Source: Rotaria sordida (lineage: Eukaryota > Rotifera > Eurotatoria > Philodinida > Philodinidae). Taken from it: 64,000 nucleotides of DNA. The notes under the pieces were generated by a model that had not been told where the DNA came from, made no database searches, and was given only the letters and a program-made list of their open reading frames with translations. Shown here one piece after another: positions 38,546-52,423 of this stretch. The stretch covers positions 30,373-94,372 of the forward strand of contig CAJNOL010000913.1 in assembly GCA_905250125.1 (NCBI GenBank). Direction: 5' to 3'. Position 1 is the stretch's first letter; the number at the start of each line of letters is the position of its first letter. The translations under genes were made by a program, and so were the position numbers.

Positions 38546-40958
38546 GGTGTGCTGGAAAAATATCAAAACTAGAGAATACTAAAAAAACTGATGTCTTGAG
38601 TAGATGGTGGCTCTAAGCACCTATCATTTATTGTTGTTTTGCTTATAATTCTACTGATCTCGATTGAAAATTAGTAGTAAGTGTGGGGATGTGAATCTTC
38701 TCATCACCTACCCATACTCATCAATCTTGGCAAATGATATTATGGCGGTGTTATAAAGGCTATGGAATACTTAGATAGCTTATCATTTACAGTTGCTAAA
38801 TGAAAACAAATGACACCTCATAAACATGCTAAAAAAATGTCTGGACTTATGTTTGATCTCTATTAGAATGTTAGTAGTATCCTATACAATAAAGTATGTA
38901 TCGTGCTAGTTAGAATTTTTTAAAGCATTTTTGATATTTTTACGGCCAATCGATGCGACTTCTAATGTGTTCCCATTATTTCCTAATTTTGAATTATACG
39001 TTGATATTAAATTTTATTTTATTTTTTTTTGACTCGAATAAAATTCGAGAAATGAATTAATCATTTTCGTTATATTTTATAGAAATAATTTTCAACTCTT
39101 GATAATTTAGTAGAAATAAAAAACATCAATAAGGATATGAATTTCATACTGATTAGTATTCATTTTACAACACAACATATCTGTCAAAGCTATGAAAAAC
39201 AAGGCATTGTCTGTCAACTCCTTATTCAAGATACGTTATCTTAATCTAATTGTTTACTAATTGGATGTTGAAAATGTCAACGACACCCAAAGAAAGAGTT
39301 TATATTAATCCTTAACTAGTTCTTTCATGCAAGTATTTGCACTCCCTAGGGAATACACCTTTGAATATGCACTGTCAATAAGCTCATACAGTACTTTGGT
39401 TTATTTTTATTTCACCATTATTTGAGTGCAATACATCATGTCCTTGTACGAAAGCGAGTCTAATATTATTTAATTTGTATCATATTTGAATAGAACTGTT
39501 TCATACCAAGTACTTGTATACACAATTTCAATTTTAATATCTCATCATTTGTAATAAAATTCGAATCATTCTTATTTTTGTTTTTTTATCTTTTAAACAA
39601 GAAAATATTTAAATATATGTATACATTGTTATTGTCATGACAATAACAATAGTGGAACATTAAAAGTAAGGTATTTTATTTGATATTTTTTTATTTCTAG
39701 ATATTTACAGTAATCATTTCCAAAAAAGAATGACTTCAAAATTATTTTTGAAATTAAATAGTTCGTTTTATCTTGAAGAGTCGTACTAAATATGTATTAA
39801 TGAATTCATTTCAACCAGTATTAAACAAAGAAAGACAAGCCTTTATTTATTATACACACGAATCATCTCATTTTATTGCAGAAGCTATGCAAAACTGTAC
39901 AGTATGATGCTATACATAAGACATACTTTTATTTTTGTTCCAGGGTAGAGAATAGAAAGTACTGTTTTTTATCTCTGTGAATCAATAAAAATCAAAGTAA
40001 TTTAGAACAGATGCAATATTAAGGTCTTGATCGGCAAAGAAAAATGAATAATACAATAAGTAGTACTCATATTTAAGATTCTATCAAAATTATTACTTCC
40101 CAGATAAAAAAATACGGTCTGTAAACGACCGCTTACGATGAAAAAGCAATATGTAAACGAGTCGTATACCATCATAATACTGGAGGAGGAAATATGGTTG
40201 TATTGTACTGATGTTACAGCGAAGATATGGCCTATTTTCTGCGGTAAAATTGCCGTTTTGTCATTCTCTACTGGCGGAAAAAGAACGATACACAATATCG
40301 ATTATGATCAATCCTGATTAGTATATCTTTCAACAGACTTTTCTTAATACAGTAATGAAATTGCTAAGCAATAGTCATGTACATGAGATTTTATTATATA
40401 TCAAATTGCTAATAATCAATACGACTATCAAAGAATATAAATTATGAATAATATCATTTCATCATTTTAATCAGACTCATAGATCACGATAAAATTATCA
40501 ATTTTCACCATATGAATTAGCAAAAACAAAAACCGAGATGAATTCATTGTGATTAAAAAAAACAAACAATCGTTCATCTATATCATCGAGTTGTTATTTG
40601 ACTATGATACAACATTTACTTAAATTATGACAAAAAGAATAAACAATATTTATTACTACTGCTAAGGATTACATTAGAAACAAAAAGAACTGAAATAAAA
40701 ATACAACACTGTTTGTTTTCTTTTCTAAATATCAATTGAAGCGATGTGACAAAACGGAAAAAAACCACACTTGACAATATATAATATGATTAAAAGAAGA
40801 AGAAGAAAAAAAAAATATGTATAAATATCTATCTGTAAATACAATATAAACATCATTCTCTATTTTTATTTTTTTGTGTTTATAATTGTTGCCTCGATGA
40901 TTTTTTTTTTTGTTTTTGATACAAGATCAATTCAATTTCAAATATAGATACCGGTATT
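38546..40958. other. 2.4-kb gene-free region
   Basis: AT-rich, no repeats of note and no recognisable protein. The minus frame 40002-40295 (97 codons) has an I/F/S-rich translation without motifs or splice context. The last part is presumably 3' UTR of the NTPDase gene. Confidence 0.4.
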
Positions 40959-43900
40959 TTAAATATTTGCATGTTCATTTGGTTTGTTATAACCATCTTT
41001 ACTTCTCGTTATTATATTGAATTTTTTTTGACAACATATATAACATGTAAGAAGAAGAAATATCAATGTAATTAAAGTAATTATTAATGAAGCCGATAAC
41101 CAACCTATAAAATCAGTTTTACTTAATTTTTTTTCTCGATATTCAGCTGGAATGTAATTTGTTTGATTTATCATATAACCAAGTGTCCAACCAACTTTGC
41201 CTGTTGGAAATGTATTAGCAAAATTTAAACGTTCTAAATTATTTTTTTTAAAACCAATAGCATGTGTTAATAAAAGCCACATGTACCATGCATCAAAACA
41301 TAAACCTCGTTTGTGTTGTTCATTGTCTGGTGTAATATTTTCTTGGAGACGAAGTGTTTGATAATGTGTTTCACACTAGATTAAAGAAAATTATATTTTA
41401 TTCGAATTTTGTCCGGAACTCTTTTTTTTTTTTAAAGAAAAAAGTCCTGAAATAATATACTTAGGACATACTAGAAGTAATGAGTATAATATCATACAGC
41501 AGAGTCGAAGAAAATTTATCTCTTTATATATATTGATAAGTACAAATAGTGCTTTGTAATTCTATATTGTTTTAGCATTTCTCAGTTGGTAAGATAATAT
41601 TTAGAACTTTAATAAAAGTTAGTCACTTCTGATTTAGATAGATAAGAAAAGCTTTTGTTTCTATATTGAAGTTTATATTACACTATATGTATTAATCGTT
41701 AGGTTGCCAATAACGTAAAGAATTATAAGTAATATCAATTTTCATGAAAGCATTTCTCAGACATGTTTTTTTGATGTAATTTGAGTTATAAATTTTTTTA
41801 CTATGATAATCAGCAATGAGTGTGGATGTTACCCTTGTAAATTGTTTTTTCATCTATTTGATGTTACTTTACTGAATGTCTTCATTTTATACAAATTTAA
41901 GATTGAAAGAAAGAATGCATCTATCAGACTTTCAATTAGAAGTGATTCGATTCATTGTTGAATTTATTGGAAGTTAAGAGAATGAAAAAAGAAACGAAAG
42001 ACTGTCTTTAGAAAATCTATTGATGCTTACTGTTCGACATTTATTCAGCTGAAGGTACATCTGCAGAAACAAAGAAGCGAAAATGTCATGTCTGCAGTAA
42101 TACAACAACAAGTCCAAAAAAAAACAAAGGAACTGATACAAGATATGAGTGTGCTCAATGTAATGTTGGATTATGTATTGTACCTTGTTTTGAACTGTAT
42201 CACACTTTGAAAAACTTCTAAATATCCGTATCTATAAAATCTTTTGATAAAATGAAAGTTATTCATGATGAGCCCTATGTTATTTTCGATAGTTACATTC
42301 CATCTCACAGAACAGTTAAAAGATGATATGCATGTTTTTGTGAAAGATAAGAAAATGTTGAAGACAAAGAACGATTTATCAGATCTCTAATTTAGACTAT
42401 ATCTTTCCGATTAGTTGCTTCGATACACAATGAGATGTAATCTTTTTAAGTTTACGATGATTGGAAATTATTCTTTGGATGCAATCATGACTAACATCAG
42501 TTTGTGCTTGCATTTCATCAATTATAATATAGAAATTATCATTAATAAGGCAATAGATCCGTTTGATTATGTTTTATCTTCAACATCGTCTCGACTTTCA
42601 CGAATTTATTCATATCATCTTTCAAACATTCAGAGAGAGATGTAACATAGTAATCACAAAACAGACTTGACCACAAAAGCAAAAGTTTTCTTTATTCATA
42701 TAATTCAGAGGTGAACATTATTTGAACAAGTATATATATTATTTTGAGATTAATAACTTATTGTTTATATTTAACAAAAATTCTTTCAGGTAATATATTT
42801 ACCTAAAAACTAATTTGTAGTATTATGAATCCTTAATAAATATATTTTTCTTTTCAGATTTAGATTGTATCTAAATAATTAATTCTACACTTACAACATT
42901 GAAAAGACGTGGAGTAAGTACTTCTGGTGGAAAATCTCTAAGCCTGTATCGTTCAGTTGTTAATCCTTCGCGTTTTGGCATACCTAAATGAGTAAAAATT
43001 GTTATTATTATTTTAATTTTTCCTTTCAAAAAAAAAAAAAACTACCAAATGCAAGATTATTAAATACATAGTAATATCCAGATAAACCAATAAAATATAT
43101 ATTGTCAGGTAAATTTGGTTGAAATGTATGATCAAATGTACAATATTCTTGTTTATATGAACAATTAACTGTTTTATCATTACGTTTAGCATCAAATAAA
43201 TTAATAATATTTTGTCGACATTGACTAGCATTTCCCGTTCCAATAAATTTAAATGTTGTTATATTTGTACGTGTATGATATACTTGTTTTTCATTAGCTG
43301 TACATGATGAACGAAATAGACTATTCATTGTTAATGTATCATTTGCACCAACAGTTAAACATGGATCACGTACAAGAATCTGTTTTGTATTTGATAAATA
43401 TAATCGTTTTGTACTAAGTGCAGCATTAAGAAGACGAGCTCGATAACGTTTTAATGCTTCATGTTTACCCCAGCATAAATAACTATGCGCATATGGATTA
43501 TAAACAGTATCAAATAACGAAATACTCGTTGTAAATTCATCAGGAATTGATTCATTATTAATATTATCTTTATCTAAATAAAAAATTTATATATATATAT
43601 TTTTTTTTGTTTAGAAATTTAAAAAAAATGTAAATCGTACATGTAAATGTAACTTGTGTTGAAGCACCACCTAAGTCAAGTACACCAACCATATAAGGAT
43701 CGAATTCATCTTCTGATTTTGGACCTTCTAATTGACTCCTTCGTGCATGTCGATGTTTAAATTTTTCTAACAAAAGATTTGTTGTTATCCAACCATCAAC
43801 AGCTTCTTCCATACCAGTTAATATTCGTACCTATAATTAATAAATTAAAACAAATTGATTCATAATAGTCTTTTTTTTTCTTATGTTAGTATTAAAATTG

Positions 43901-45183
43901 ATATTAAAATTTGAATTAGTCTGTATATTCGAATTTTTATTGATGAACTGAGAGAGAATTAATACAATAATCAAAATAAACGAATTCAACTAAAGATTCG
44001 AGTGATTATGAACAATTTTGTATTGAAGTAGTTCTCATGTATAAAACTGTTCATAACTTCAGACTCAAACATAATTGATAAAATTACGATTGTATTATTT
44101 AATATGTCAGTACTTCCTCTGGTCATTTCATCAATTAGAATACAAATATAGAGACTAATTCAAATTTTAACATTAATTTACCGTCAATTCGATATTAGAT
44201 CTAATCTCTATTTGGACGCTAATATTTACATTGATTAAAAAAAAAAAAAAAGGAAAAAAGAAGAACATTCTTTGATAACGAAACACGTAGTACATAATGT
44301 AACAATATTTACAATAAAATCACAGCATATAAAATATAAATTGTATGAAAATCTATAAATAATATATGATAATAGCTCATATCAATTAGACATTTGTAAA
44401 CAGTTATGATAAATATTCATCTTCAATTGTTTCTTATTGATAAGAAACAACCCTACATATGAACTCTATATACAATAAGGTTTCTATCATGTTAATTATA
44501 CCTATCGTTATGATAACTACCACATGTTAATGAATAGATATCCTCTCAAAAACAAAAAAAAAAAAAAAGAAAATATGATTTATGTATTTATTTACTTGAC
44601 GAGCAACGACAAATTGAAATGGTGTATTTGAAAAAATTTCACGTATTGTTTCTAATACTTGTTTTGCTCTTGTTGCATTACGTAATAATGTTAAACGCAT
44701 ACCAGCTGTTGCACCAAGAAAAATTGGTGAAACTTTATGACGATTTGATGGAATTTTTAAAATAGCTTTTGTTAAACAAGGTTGAAAATAATCAACTAAT
44801 GAATCAAGATGTTGTTCAAAATCAGATATAGCTTTAAGTTTAATAAATTCGCCTTGTTTTATTGGATCAGTTACATTTACTGCCATTAATGGACAAACAA
44901 AATATTCATTAACAGTTGATGTTGTACCTAAACCATCAGATTTATCAGCTGGCCAATAATAAACAAACATTTCTGTATGTGAACTACCAGCATCAAATAC
45001 GATACCATAATTATTATGTGGTTCAAGACGAGTAAAATAAGTAATTATTAAATAAACAACAAGTAGAATAGTAAATACAAATATAGTGAATGCAACACCT
45101 TGTAAAAAATTTATTATCGGACGCATAGAATATTGTTGACGTTGTTGCTTTTGTTGTTGATTTGATTCTTCCATATGTATCAT
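40959..45183 (-). CDS. Ecto-nucleoside triphosphate diphosphohydrolase (NTPDase/CD39-like)
   Basis: Minus-strand exons 45183-44596, 43830-43641, 43573-43046, 42983-42895 and 41375-40959 give about 603 residues. All apyrase conserved regions are visible: DAGSSHT (ACR1), FLGATAGMRL (ACR2), GMEEAVDGWITTN (ACR3), VLDLGGASTQVTF (ACR4) and FIGLSGYYYVFNNL (ACR5-like). There is a hydrophobic anchor at about residues 27-52 and a second near residue 570 followed by a Cys-rich CYICCQKK and a short tail. Two anchors with a Cys-rich, N-glycosylation-rich loop match the cell-surface ENTPD1/2/3/8 group rather than the secreted or Golgi forms. It hydrolyses extracellular ATP/ADP to AMP. Two ATGs (45183 and 45174) are in frame; either may start. 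The last intron (41376-42894) carries a piggyBac relic. Which paralogue is unclear. Confidence 0.95.
42024..42221 (+). pseudogene. piggyBac-type transposase C-terminal relic
   Basis: Inside the last NTPDase intron, antisense to it. A 65-codon frame contains KRKCHVC, TRYECAQCNVGLCIVPCFE and LYHT, the Cys/His zinc-binding tail of piggyBac transposases. It is preceded in frame by a stop (TGA at 42021-42023). The sequence just upstream (about 41920-41985) translates in another frame to LSDFQLEVIRFIVEFIG, plausibly the adjoining piece after a frameshift. The DDD catalytic domain is not found, so the element is dead. Nearby 42240-42650 may be further relic. Confidence 0.7.
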
Positions 45184-48100
45184 TTATTTAAATTAAAATA
45201 TAAAATATTAATAAGATTGACAAGTTTTTTTTTTTTTTTTTTTTTTTCTTTTTCTACTTCTAAAATATGAAATATTCAAGAATTTTTTAACATACAACTA
45301 TCAAGGGAAATAGAATACTATTCAAAATTAATGATTGTCACTTACCTTGAAAAGAAATCCTTATTGAAACACAACAAAAAAAGAAAATTAGGTAAATCAA
45401 AATATGTACGCATGTTTCTATATGAATTCCAATAGACAAACATCATTATCTTTTATGACACGATAGCTAAAAGAAAAACTTACAAATACTTAGCTATGAA
45501 GATTTAATCAGAAATATGTTCGTTTTAAAAATAGAGCAGATAACGATATACACGAACAGCGTATATATTTCTGTTATAATAGACTCATAGCTTTTTTCTC
45601 TCTCAGAGTTATCTACGCTTGTCTGTGCAGGGCCACGTAATAAGATATGAAAGCCTATTTGATGAGATGTAATTTGTTTTTTTTCCTCTTTCTTTTTTTT
45701 TTAGTTCGCTTCTATTTGCTTTCTCTAATGATTTTAAAAAAAACAAAGAAATCACTTTTTCATATACAAACATATTATCTCATTTGAACTATATGAATTT
45801 GATTATCAAATACAAATAATGTTCTATTTCCGTTTATTTTTTTTCCTATTGATTTAATAATGAAATTACTGGAATCTCAAATATTTTCTAAATACTTGTT
45901 TTTCCGAACAATTATCGTTTAACATATTGTTACTACTGAAATAAATAAATATATATAATAAATACTTTGTTTCTCTTTCCTCATATTTAATGATAATTTA
46001 ATCATGCTTATTTCATTTAGGTATTAGGAAAATCTTATTAAGTAACATGCTCACGAGAATATTGGCCATTGTGAACAACGAAAAACTTTAGTTTTATTTT
46101 CTTTTATATTATCCGAAAAAATGTAATTTACTCGTTTGTTTTTTTTCTCTCTCTCATTTATTCATCTATATATTTTCTCAAATGTATATTCCCTAACATG
46201 AACGGAAAAAATAATAGAGAAAATATTCGAATGGAATATTTTCTCTTCTACTATATAATGAGTATTTCTAAAAACAACATTTCTTCTCCATTACATATTT
46301 ATATATATATAAAATTGTATGGATAAACATGTGGCCGGATTTTACTGAATTCCGACAAATTATTTGACCTTAAAAGGATATCATTATTATTGTAATTACC
46401 AACTAGACACAATTATTCATTGTCATCAAGTTCATTGAAATTTCTACTATGAATCGATATCTACAAAAGTGCAGTTGTCATTTGTTCTCTTTCCTTCTCA
46501 TTCTTGTAGTTTCATTACTTCTATCATAGAAAAATCTATCTTTCAACAGAAACGAATAACTTTGCCTAATTGTTTTTCATCCATTTCTCCTTGATATGTG
46601 TCATATTGTAGACAGCGCAAGATAGGAATCAAACGAGAGAAAAGAAAATGTCTGATTTATGCTTAATACCTAGCTATTATTTTCTTCTACTATGATCAAT
46701 TTCAATCTAAAAAGACATATATATATATATATATATACAGATATTTGATAGACAATACTAAATATTGATTTAATTGAAATTGTTTCCTATAATTGATGAT
46801 TAAACTTCCATAATTCGTACGATTAGATTTCATCTGAAATTTCCAAATATAAAATAGTATTAAGTTCTAATATTTTATTAGTTATATTAAAAAATACAAT
46901 AATCCATTAACAACATTAAATGATCTTATAAAACGGCTGCATAAATATATCATAATCTATAAGACAAAAATATGTATACTATGTTATCTTAGATCGAAGG
47001 ATATCGATAGTGCACATCAGATGGTAGATTAACAATATCTTCATGAATATTATTAACTTAAAATAAATAGATGAAATTTTAAAATTTCAATAATTTGAAA
47101 AAATTAACTATATGAACATATTCAATTGGTAAATAAGAAGACTGGACAAGAAATATTTATACTGTCTACAAAAAGAAAAGTATTGATTAATGAATATCAC
47201 AGAAAGAAAAGAAAAAGACATGTTGTAACATAGAAGAAGAAAAAAAACAAAATCGATTCTTAAAGAAAGCAAAAACAATAACTAAGTCACAGATATGTAT
47301 TATATCATAGATAATAATAGTTAATCGAATGTAAAGATTTGATGCACTTAGATAATGCTTAAATTTTCTTGTCACGTAAATAACAATACACAATGGAAAA
47401 GTAATAACTATATTTCTGTTGTTTAAATATGTGCTTTTATATTCTAGGAAAAGATTGTCACAACATTATCATCATCTCCTATTGATATCTTATGACTTTT
47501 TCATGTGTTTTTTATTACATGTTATACTACTATAACTACAACAGAGATGATCGATTGATATATCACTCGTAAATATCACAAAAATCAGTCGATATATGAT
47601 ATTGTCATCTGCTTAAATCAACATTGATATATTGGTGAAGTACGAATTCTATAAATAAAACATTATATTTAATTACGAAATTTATAAACATATACACATT
47701 TTTATTTTGTATATAGTCAATTAAACATAAAGACAAAAACAAAAATCAATAGAAATTATCTAGATTATTATTTGTATAATCTTATATAGATCATTTCGAG
47801 ATGTAAAAGTGATTAAAACTGAGCTAACACATGGAAATACTTAAATCTCATTATTATTTGTAAAATATTCTGCATCATAAATTACCTGGCTCGTTGACAT
47901 TCAAAGGGCGGGAAGAATCGTATAACAAAAAAAATAGACATGTCGTTGTAAGTTTTTACAGACATATTTTAATAATTGAAAACTATAACTTTAATCGAAT
48001 ATTTATTGAAACATTCATTTCCTTGATACGATGCAAATGATTATCTTCTAAAGAAAACTAATCGATTAATTCAATGTTTTTATTCTTATAAAAAAAAAAG

Positions 48101-48770
48101 AGATATTAATGTAGAACTACTCACTCGTAGAAAAATAGTAATATAAATAGCAGATAGAGTAGGCAATATATAACATTACTATCAAAACAAATGAAATATA
48201 ATTTACACTTTGGTTTGTTTGAATCGGCTGACTTTTTTTGGTTAGTAGTAAAAGCTTAGCTAAAATTTTTTTTTATATGAATAACGTCAACAAATACTAA
48301 TGTCAAGTTACAGATTTTTTTTCTCCAGTCTCACTAGAATAATTTTATCTATTGGCAAGTAAAAAAAACAAATATAGATGAAGCGTTCCATAGGTAATTT
48401 TTAGCTTTTATCGAAGGAAATCAGAACGAACTTCATAATATTGATGCATATAGACTAACTTTTCATAACTAGTTAATATAAATGTTAAAATTCGTACTAT
48501 ATAAAATGTACAAGTGCAATCCTTTGAGCATAAAAAATCAGTATTTCATGTTTTAGAATTCGAAATTTTATAATTATTTTCATTAAATTATTTTGACCAC
48601 TTTTTATTATTTTCTAAGATGATAACTGAAAATCATCTATCAAATAGTAGACATTTATTTTTCTTACTTCATAATAGATGATATTAATTTGTACTGATAA
48701 AAAAAAAATCAACTCACTTGATTGTACTAATCCAAAGATATTTCTTTTTTTTTATGGTAGTGTTATTTAT
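45184..48770. other. 3.6-kb region upstream of the NTPDase gene; no gene seen
   Basis: AT-rich, with a TA run at about 46713-46737 and many A/T homopolymers. Open frames are short and low in complexity. The promoter of the NTPDase gene (minus) must lie near 45200 but is not recognisable. Confidence 0.4.
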
Positions 48771-49036
48771 GGCGGGTTACACGATTTACTTTCCGTTGAT
48801 TATTTTCAGTGATAATTGGACTTTTTTTCGCAAAAAAATTATGATGTCTGACGTTGAGAATTTACTTTCCGTTGATTAGTTGGATGAAATGAAATGATTT
48901 CATTTCATCCAACTAATCAACGGAAAGTAAATTCTCAACGTCAGAAATCATAACTTTTTGGTGAAAAAAAAATCCAATTAACACTGAAAACAAACAACGG
49001 GAAGTAATTCTGCGGAAAGTAAATCGTACAACCCAT
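48771..49036. mobile_element. 266-bp hairpin element with a perfect 49-bp inner palindrome
   Basis: GGCGGGTTACACGATTTACT on the left is mirrored by AGTAAATCGTACAACCC on the right. Inner arms 48847-48895 and 48897-48945 are exact inverted copies separated by a single base (G at 48896). The motif TTTACTTTCCGTTGATTA occurs twice in each arm with slight variation. It is consistent with a fold-back MITE; no coding sequence. Confidence 0.85.
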
Positions 49037-49854
49037 TTATAGCATATTCTGTATATATAATTTCCTTATTACGATTGTTTCTGTAATAAACAAATTAGAC
49101 ACATCAAAGTGTAATTAATTATAAAACATTCATCTTGATTGATGTGGAATGTTTATCTTCAAATATATTCAAATCAAATAGTTGAGATATCAATATGTTA
49201 TATGTTTCATTTTACTTATATACAAACCTTTTTTTTATTCATAAGCAGTAAGCAACTGAGCTCTGGTAAATGTCTTCCGGATAGTTTGATGATAAAAAGA
49301 AATCAATATCTATAAGCTAATATCAGTAATCGAACTCGGTGACAGAAGTCATTATCCACAAGGGAACCGCCAATAGCATCTATTTGCAACTAGCACTATT
49401 GATCTCAATATAGAAATATACTACTGACTGATGAGGTGTCTTACTATGATGTCACACTAAAATAAAATGTGTTGTATTATGAATTTGTCGTGTTTTGTCT
49501 GTTGACTATTCATTCACCGTTGTGTTGTGTGTGCACATAGACAACTGGATTAAAGATGTGATAGTTGTGTGTCTTTTTTTGTTTTTCTAGATTATCTCTT
49601 GATTAGTTATTAGTCAAGAGAGGACTATCCTGAATTGGACAGATTTGAAATTCTAACCGACTTGAATGTTCAGAATAGGAATAATTAAATTGAAAAAAAA
49701 TTCCGTCATTTATTTTCACAGAAAAAGAAATGCGCTGTATAAGAGATTCGAATCATGTTTTTAGAATGCGTTGGACTATTGCTGGACAAAATATGTCGTA
49801 AAGTACAACACATTATATTTTAGTGTGTTTAGCCGTTCTTAAGGTTTCTCCGCT
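49037..49854. other. Gene-free spacer
   Basis: No gene or structured repeat recognised. It includes a GT-rich patch near 49520-49545 that is too short to interpret. Confidence 0.35.
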
Positions 49855-50300
49855 GTCAAAAATCAATCTCAGTATAGGAGCATTCAAATGACATGAAATT
49901 TTCAGGATATGTTGAAACTACAAAAATTGCTCATTTGGCAAACTAAATTTCTCTGTTCAGATACATTCTATATATTTAATTTGTTTTTGAAAGAGTATGC
50001 CAGGATGTAGTGCAGTAAAGAGTCCTTAAATGGTATTCTAATTATATAAATGTTTGTATATATATAGTAAGAGCAAAGCTTAATAAAAAAAAAAGGACTC
50101 TGTATTGCACTGTGTCTTGATGTGCTCTTTCAAACAAAAAAAAAATTAAATATATACAATGAGTATCGACAGATAATTTTGAATTACGCGACCAAGAAAC
50201 TATAAACGAAGTGTCGAGTAAAAATCTCTGTCGTTTATAAAAGATCAGATCACGGTTTATCTTCCTATACATTTATTTTAATTTGACCATTCTAACGAAC
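49855..50300. repeat. Dispersed repeat with internal hairpin
   Basis: The outer parts resemble the centre of the CK1-intron element: AATCAATCTCAGTATAGGAGCA here against AATTGATCTCAGTCCAGGAACA at about 26730, and GTCGTTTATAAAAGATCAGATCACGG here against GTCGTTTATGAAAGATCAAATCACCGG there. Between them is an inverted repeat, 49966-50035 with 50088-50158, whose arms share GTTTTTGAAAGAG and GCAGTAAAGAGTCCTT-like blocks. It looks like an element inserted into an older repeat. Confidence 0.55.
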
Positions 50301-51718
50301 GATCTAGTCCATCTATCACATTATGTAAAATATCCTCTGTCAATGACTACATAATGATAAATTCACCGAATCATAAGCATTGCTACAGATCATAACTTCT
50401 TTTTAGATCAAAGGAATGAAATCGACCTGATCTAACTGACAGTACCTATATTAAAAAATTCCAGATTTTCTTCATTGAAGTTAATAGTGCTAATTCTATA
50501 TAGTATCTATTTTGACAACTTCTCTTATGAATAAACACTTTGAAGAGTATTTATTTATCGAGGGAGAAAAAAAAAAGATTAGAGCAAACTAAAAAATGTT
50601 GAATATTTTTATTGTCTAATTATTTATCGATTATTCTTTGTATGGAAAAATATTGTCTCTTTTATATTATATGCTATTAATAATAGTTAGTAATGAGAGA
50701 AATGATATTATTCATAGAAAACAACTAACAATAGATCCTATGATAAATTAGACAGAACAAAAATTGTTGATAGAAAAAAATTGTCATTGTATATGAATTA
50801 TAGTATGATGACAATCAATATTTCTCGTTCATAAATCAAATGTAATTCTATTCCTACCGTATGTGTATAGAAGATTTTTGTATAACGTCTTTTCTTTTTT
50901 ATTTGTGCTTCCTCGTATTCTATTTGCAAACCTTCAATAATTGGAAGCAATCCTGAATCGACGATTTCGTCTTGAAAAAAAAACTTACTATAGGTTAATA
51001 GTCACTTACTATTCATTCGAGTATGCATATATAATATTGATGTTTATTGAGAGATTAATCTCAGGATATATACAAAAAAAAAAAAAAAAAATGCAACCCG
51101 CTTCTTCCCTCCCCCCCTTCAATTCGTTTGGTTTTGGCATTGTTAATGATAATATTGGTTAGAAATATCTTATTCCCATTTCAAATCAAAAACACTTTTA
51201 TTAGTTTTATATCTCATGAGACAGATAGAGAATTATATGTAAATTGACGTGATGAATAACATTAACATCTTAATTTCAAGGGAGAAAATATTCTAATTTA
51301 TATTTCTTTTGCGAATATAATTAACTTTTGAAAATAGGGTTTGTTTTCATATGTGTAAAAACTAAATAGAAAATTTTCCATCAATTTATAATACTGTTAT
51401 ACATAGACCTCTATATCATATTTATCATTATCAATAATAAGTGTTGTTATAAACAACGATTGTTATTATTTGTCTACAATGATATCCAACCATTTTCTAT
51501 CTATGTAATAAGTTCATTATACCTATTTATCTTATCGTTAACTTATTTTTTGAAAAATAGATTTTAATAAGTTATAAAAATTTCATTGGAAAATAAAAAA
51601 AAATTACATATCATCGGATGACTCATTATTTCGTTTTATTTCTTTTCGTTCTCTCTGCCACGTCTTATTGCTTGTAAAAAACAATAAAAAGAAAAGCAAT
51701 TATTTCATTATTCTTCAG
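50301..51718. other. Gene-free region upstream of DNPH1
   Basis: No gene recognised. A poly-A run lies at 51073-51091. The plus frame 50941-51162 has no motif. CATTATTCTTCAG ending at 51718 is a strong splice acceptor touching the DNPH1 start codon. Confidence 0.4.
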
Positions 51719-52270
51719 ATGAACATCTATTTTTGTGGTAGTATTCGAGGTGGTAGACAAGATGTGGCTATTTATCAACAAATTGTTACTTGTCTTAAAT
51801 CATATGGTACAGTTTTAACTGAACATGTTGCTTTTCCTGAATTAGAACTTGGTACATTGAAAAAAGACATCAAATTTTCTATTAATATTTTTTTTTTGTT
51901 ATTACAGTAGAAAAAAATTTAAATGATGCTGAAATTCTTGAACGTGATATGCAATGGTTATCCAAAGCTCAGGTAGTTGTTGCTGAAGTAACACAACCAT
52001 CATTAGGTGTTGGCTTTGAAATAGCACGAGCTATTACATTAAATAAGCCTGTACTTTGTCTATTTCGTCCTTCTTGTGGACAACGTATGATAAATTTTTT
52101 GGTATTTATTTTTAAAGAAAATCTTTTTTATTTTTAAAGGTCTATCAGCTTTAATACGTGGTTCAGCAAATAATCGTTCATTTTTTGTGGGTAATTATGA
52201 ACAACGAGACGATTTTGAAAAATTTATACAAGATTTTATGGGTTATTGTTCGCAAAAGCGTACAGTTTGA
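51719..52270 (+). CDS. DNPH1: 2'-deoxynucleoside 5'-phosphate N-hydrolase 1
   Basis: Exons 51719-51851, 51908-52084 and 52140-52270 give 146 residues. Family blocks: IYFCGSIRGGR at the start, YGTVLTEHVA, LERDMQWLSKAQVVVAEVTQ, PSLGVGFEIARA with the catalytic Glu, CLFRP, and LSALIRG. The mammalian enzyme (RCL) cleaves the N-glycosidic bond of deoxynucleoside monophosphates, notably damaged ones such as hydroxymethyl-dUMP, as nucleotide-pool sanitation. The start is fixed by homology and sits directly after an acceptor (TTCAG|ATG), leaving no room for a leader exon in cis unless it is far upstream. ARF begins 153 bp after the stop codon; a (TTA)n run fills 52319-52352. Confidence 0.96.
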
Positions 52271-52315
52271 TATAAGATAAAATTTATATTATAAGCAATC
52301 GTTATCTTCTTAATG

Positions 52316-52351
<36 letters not shown>

Positions 52352-52423
52352 TAAGCTAGTCATTAGGGATTTTGTTCTTCTTCATATGCATTTTAGATTA
52401 ATCATTAAATTAAAAAAAAGAAA

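Noticed and set aside
42415-42645. 76-codon plus-strand frame near the piggyBac relic
   Set aside because: No piggyBac or other motif visible; could be relic flank but is not supportable.
49250-49370. tRNA-like look of a segment with AGCAACTGAGCTCTGG
   Set aside because: Cannot be folded into an acceptor stem plus T arm with a GTTCRANNC loop; no tRNA gene was supported anywhere in the window.
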